From the NCBI GenBank assembly GCA_900617975.1, contig UZAE01000025.1, forward strand, positions 1 through 55,040: a stretch of DNA of 55,040 bases, in the 5' to 3' direction. The DNA is from Rodentolepis nana. Taxonomy: Eukaryota; Platyhelminthes; Cestoda; Cyclophyllidea; Hymenolepididae. The notes under the pieces are model-generated. The model saw only the letters and a list, made by a program, of their open reading frames with translations. It was not told the DNA's origin and searched no databases. A program made the translations under genes and the position numbers. The stretch's first letter is position 1; each line of letters opens with the position of its first letter. Below are positions 50,520 to 55,040 of this stretch, one piece after another.

Positions 50520-51296
50520 GTACTCTGATAAAACATTGATTAGACAAAGTATGCTTATATAGTGTATTATGCAACTTACAAAATACTACTGTGGTGTTTA
50601 TTGATCTATACATATATACATATATGATTGTTCTATGTAAATATAAAGCTCTTCCGTCCCTAATCTTGTTCTTGACGGTTTTCAGAAATCTTAACCATCT
50701 GACATGAGTTTCACAGATACTATCATAGAATTGTTTTATTTGTAATTCATCATTCGTGAATAACTATGTCTTGGATCTAGTATTTATAAGAATGGAAACA
50801 TTGTTCCAGTTATGTGATACGCAAACAGTATGGTGTCATAGTTCCACACTCCAAAAGGATATTCGTATTTGGAAGGCATTGCATTAATTTAATCGGATAG
50901 ATGTTAATTATATTTGGCGACTCGGCATACATTAGGGAATGGACGCGCCTCTTACGACTTTCGCTTTCAAATCCAAATAGGAACATCCCGTCTACCAATC
51001 AGCTCAACCGTAGAAAAAGTTAGAAAATGAAAGAATAATTGAATGCTCACATTCCACGAATACAAGTATGGAAAAGGGTAAAAGTGGAATTTGCAAGTTT
51101 TACTAATTATGATTAAACAGATATTAGTGCATAAAACAACAAGGCAAGAAGTTCATTTCGTAACAACTGTGTTATTCAGAAACAAATAAGTAGTCGGTTC
51201 GACTGCTGTGTTTCATTTTTGGCATTCACTGTCTACCAAAAGTCTGTTCATGAGCTGCTAAACTGTTCGGTCCAATGTTTCCAATGCGTTAGATCA

Positions 51297-51565
51297 GCGC
51301 AGAAATTGATGAAGTTTGCTCTGTTGTTGCAAGTTTGGCACTGCAGTTGATTTATCACAGAATGTTAACTAATATCAGCTCTATGCTCCGATCATCAATG
51401 GACCCAATAGAAGGAAGGAGGGATATACAACGGGTGAGGGATGATTGTCGATCAATAGCCGGGATCGCACTAGATCCAGATTGCTCTAAAATAGTTCCTA
51501 AAACTGGGAATAAAACTCCTGAAATTCGAGTTAGCTTTGTAGAGACACTATTTTCCCTTAAATGA
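51297..51565 (+). CDS. Weak unidentified coding candidate
   Basis: Open frame after an acceptor-like GCGTTAG (ending at 51292) reading ISAEIDEVCSVVASLALQL, then SSMLRSSMDPIEGRRDIQ and IAGIALDPDCSKIV, to a TGA at 51565. The composition is protein-like, but no domain is recognised and no upstream exon was found. It could be a terminal exon, a fragment or chance. Confidence 0.2.
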
Positions 51566-54416
51566 TGTTATGGGAAACTTAAATAAATGAATTCACACGA
51601 AATACGGGTCAATTTCAGTTCCAAATGATCACTGATTTTCATTGTATTTGAAGTAAAATACGGTAGTAGTTTTAATTTGTTAGTCGAATAAAATATCAGA
51701 AAATATATATTTGTGTGCAAGCTTTCACTGGAAAGCTAACATAATCATTACGGAAACCATTTAAACGTTGCGAAAGAAAATTAGCAATGAAATTTTATGA
51801 GCAGCTTTCCTTAAATCACGAAATTTTCTAGAAGATACAAAAGTTTTCTCTCAAGTCAAATGAATAGAATGTAAGTAAGTCAATATGCATGTGGAACAAG
51901 GGTAAAAATAAGGGAGACGATATTGATACTTTTATGCCTGACTGATAAAAGATTTTGAGAAATCTTCAAATCCATTGATTTTATGAATTCACGGGTTTTC
52001 AAAAAAGAATAATCAAGGAGGTAATTGACACTTGCACATGGGTAACTGTTTCATTCAGTAGGAACTTATGTGGTCAAATTATGGTCAATTAAGGCCAAAA
52101 GGAGTATTAATATGACTTGTTATGGCAATCAGATCAAGCGTGACTGGTAGTTATGGACTACAGTTTGTTTAACCAAAACAGAGGATCGATTATCAGTAAG
52201 GCGAGATGAGATAATTTTAAAAAGGTATGGGTGTGATAAATTATAGATAATTTGTGACCTGATATAGTGGCCTTATTATTTCTTTATGAATGGAAAATTG
52301 ATGACACACGCCATGGATTCACCAATGAAATCAATTTTGAATGAGAAACAACCTTCCAAACAGGAAATTGAATATTTTAAAAAGTTTTAAATATTCAGCT
52401 ATCGAACTACGACATGAAAAAGTCATGGTAAAGTAAACTTAGTTACGCCTAATTGTAAAAATCCTTCTAAAAAGGCGAAAGCAGGATTTCCTGAACAAGC
52501 CTTTGCTGTTATTGATGTTTGTTGCACATATTAGTTGAGATTTTATACCATGTCAGAAAAAATGGCTTAAAATTAAGCGTATTGAATACAGTCATTAGGC
52601 GAACAAATGAATGCACTTAATTGCTTCCAAGTGGAAATATTTTTATCATCAATAGATGAGTTCACTTACACAGGAGACTTAGTATTCATAAAAACGTATT
52701 AAGCATGGTGTAGACTGGGTATTTAACCTGGTGCGTCATATGTTGCCAGTACTAGGAGCTTCAATCCTTCATTCCGACTAATTTAAAATCGTCATCCTGG
52801 GTTTGCGATAACTCCTCTTTCAAAAAATATTAAACTTTCAGAGCAAATTTCTGTTTTAATAATGTGAATTTCTTTACTTGTTGCCTTCAAAAACGTTGTT
52901 CTTCACATTTCCCAATCCTGAGATATCTTTTTTTCTAGATCAGCCTTACACCCATACTTCTTAGACCACTTTAGTAGTATTATGAAAAGACGGTAATGGA
53001 GGTCTGGGACAAAGAGACCTCGGTCGATATGCGATCGTTTGAACGCCGCACTGTTCAGAATATTTTACGCACCCTAGGTTTTATAAATCTGCACACTCCT
53101 TACTTTTTCCTGTTTTTTACAGACTTTCACTCCGAGGGCTTGAGAAGTAGAATTGAAAATAATTTATTTATTCATAGCAAGTCGTTATTTAAAAAATTTA
53201 ATTTTCATTTCATGTAGAGATAAGTTTTAACAAATTCCCATTTCATAGTTATTCCCCTTTCTCATATATTTAATTTTTTAAATCATCGTGAGATTTTCAA
53301 TATTCGCATCTTTAAATAAACCATTCATTTTGTCTTAAATTAGTTAAATTTGGAAATCAGACATTTCGCGCATATTTAATTTGACCAGCTGATATTTTGC
53401 TTAAGCGATAGGCTGTATCGTAGGAAGAAAAAAAGTATGTGTGTCGAACTGAAAAAAATGTTTTCAAACTTTGTAATAAAACAATTTTTAAAATTAAAAG
53501 GCAAAAATCAAATGAAAAACATCCCACCTGGGATATGCGCCTTCGCCTCAATAGAGGATTAGCGCGTTTGTTTATCTTGATATGCTAATGTATTATGAAG
53601 GAAATTTTCCCTAAATTAGCTGTTACTGAATACTTTCAATTAAGCAGACAATTTTTTATGGATCAACTATTAATATATCAAATGAATAACATTTAAGGCT
53701 TCAAAAGTTCTTTTGTGTATTGTTGCAAGAGAAGGCTTTATCAGGTAAGATATCAGTGTAACTTGGCGAAACCCAACTTAGCTAGCATTCCTCTTAGCTA
53801 TTCAAAGTCAGCTTCTGCAAGACAGTGAGAAGACAATTAAATTGAGACAAAATAGCTTAAGTAGGAGTAAATCTCCTAACACATGTGTGTCAAAATGAGA
53901 GAAAATCTGAAAGAAGAGTGGTGAATGGGAGGGAGATACAAAGCAGTCAGCTGACCACAATGTCTGACTGTGTATACATGAAAGTAAATCAATATTTTGT
54001 CACATTCAGGTCTAATATTGCAAAATTTCACTGTTGGAAGCAGTTCAATTCGTGTTTGAATTGTGAAAATGAAAGAGGTTTTCGTAACGGCGAAATATGA
54101 ATTCAAAATTTGCTCAAAACCACGGCGAAGGCATTAATTACTTTCTATTAATTATGCCTAATTGAACCTTTAATAATATATTGACGTTGGAACTATGTAT
54201 TGAAAAATAAAATAAGTTGAGTGCTTTCTTTATAGGTCATTCCAATACGGAATCAGCCAAATTTATCGTCCTTTCGAGTTATTTTACAATGCCAAATTAA
54301 GCAATTAAGCAACCAATTCAACTTTGTTAAAGGGTTTGGCTTCAAATACTTCGATATCTTTTGGTGCTGTTTGTATTCGTTCATTTACTACGAATTGACA
54401 ACTTCAACTGGCTGTA

Positions 54417-54440
54417 GTAGCAATTTAGCGGATTGCTACT
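54417..54440. repeat. Short inverted repeat
   Basis: GTAGCAAT, then TTAGCGG, then ATTGCTAC: an 8-bp perfect stem with a 7-nt loop. It could be a structured RNA element or a transposon sub-terminal repeat. Nothing nearby settles this. Confidence 0.4.
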
Positions 54441-54826
54441 CTAGTAAAGCCTGACTAACTCAGAAATCTCTGCGGCAGATTCTCCAACGTCTAGCTAGAC
54501 TCCCAGAACCAGCTAAGTCATTGCCCAGCTATAAAGGAAACAGACGTGTAGCAGCGGAGCACGTTTATTCAGTACGTATATTGCGGATAGTGTACACACA
54601 GGGAGCTACTCATGATCAGGATGGGTGATTAGGTTAAACAGAAGTTGATGATTGGTCACTGTGTGTACGGTCGCTGCACACAGAGTTGTACGCCGCACTC
54701 CCAAACCTGGCGAGCAGACATGCAGGCATACGATGACGCACAACGCGATAACGTGTCCCACACAATCGCACTTATTACTTTTGTCGTTGATTGTCTTAAA
54801 ACAGTCAATATTATATTTTCCGATAG

Positions 54827-54897
54827 GGGGTGTGCGATAGACTTACCTCCACGTGGTGCACCTGGCCAACGTATACTCATACGGCAAAAAAGTCTAT
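54827..54897 (+). ncRNA. HDV-like ribozyme fold with catalytic C kept
   Basis: P1 GGGGTGT pairs with a strand one C shorter (GCACCT). P2 ATAGACTT pairs with AAGTCTAT (54890-54897). P3 is ACC/GGT around L3 TCCACGT, P4 is CGTAT/ATACG, and J4/2 is GGCAAAA. GGGCAAC reads GGCCAAC, so the P1/P1.1 region is slightly changed. Confidence 0.68.
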
Positions 54898-55040
54898 TAA
54901 CCGGCAGCTGACTTCTGACTTCAAACTACCATGACCCCACTGCTTGTCATATTCGACCCCTTCCACAGTACTCATCTTACCTTTTTCTCTATCTTTGTGT
55001 TTGTCTGCCTCTTTTACATCTGTGAATCGCTCTTCTGTTC
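54827..55040 (+). mobile_element. Short ribozyme-headed retroposon, copy 5, cut by the window end
   Basis: Starts with GGGGTGTGCGATAGACTT, has the whole structured head, then CCGGCAGCTGACTTCTGACTT and the C/T-rich body. The 3' block lies beyond the window. Confidence 0.85.

Larger units (their letters stand above)
50520..54826. other. Region downstream of TMEM132, no firm gene
   Basis: Contains the TMEM132 3' UTR at its start and then AT-rich DNA. The ORF at 51335-51565 is the only weak candidate. ORFs at 52996 and 53876-54106 show nothing recognisable. A hairpin-forming inverted repeat lies at 54417-54440. Confidence 0.55.

Noticed and set aside
54645..54911. ORFs overlapping the last retroposon
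   Set aside because: They run into the non-coding repeat and show no protein family features.

Overview
The window is nuclear DNA of a eukaryote with spliced genes, most likely a flatworm (Platyhelminthes). The HDAC8 protein keeps features I know from schistosome HDAC8, such as His in a DPHR motif where vertebrates have Met. Introns range from 29 nt to 13 kb, the background is AT-rich, and acceptor-like sites sit just upstream of two start codons, as in spliced-leader trans-splicing. I cannot name the species or decide between cestode and trematode.

Four genes were rebuilt exon by exon, with reading phase checked at every junction. (1) 1556-6813 (+), six exons, a complete 427-aa Wnt ligand closest to Wnt11. 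(2) 8368-8689 (-), three exons, an 82-aa BolA2-like Fe-S trafficking protein. (3) 9091-12167 (+), five exons, a 408-aa HDAC8 with all catalytic residues and one GC-AG intron. (4) 13286-50519 (+), ten exons over 37 kb, a 1,418-aa single-pass membrane protein of the TMEM132 family. BOLA2 and HDAC8 are head to head 401 bp apart. Wnt11 and BOLA2 converge.

The TMEM132 introns hold an antisense 3' fragment of an RNase-H-bearing LINE (18190-19215), a decayed mariner-type transposase (47530-48300), two short retroposons, and two unidentified antisense coding candidates. After 50519 there is only one weak ORF and another retroposon running off the window end.

The most interesting signal is a family of about 330-bp retroposons with five copies here (164, 2259, 32280 on the minus strand, 34209, 54827). 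Each begins with a roughly 72-nt module that folds like an HDV-type self-cleaving ribozyme: P1, P2, P3, P4, the pyrimidine-rich L3, a GGGCAAC stretch, and a J4/2 that carries the catalytic-type C in three copies. The 3' end, a conserved block followed by AAAT-type repeats, matches the 3' end of the LINE fragment. This resembles a ribozyme-headed SINE that borrows a LINE tail. All structure and homology calls were made by eye from the sequence.
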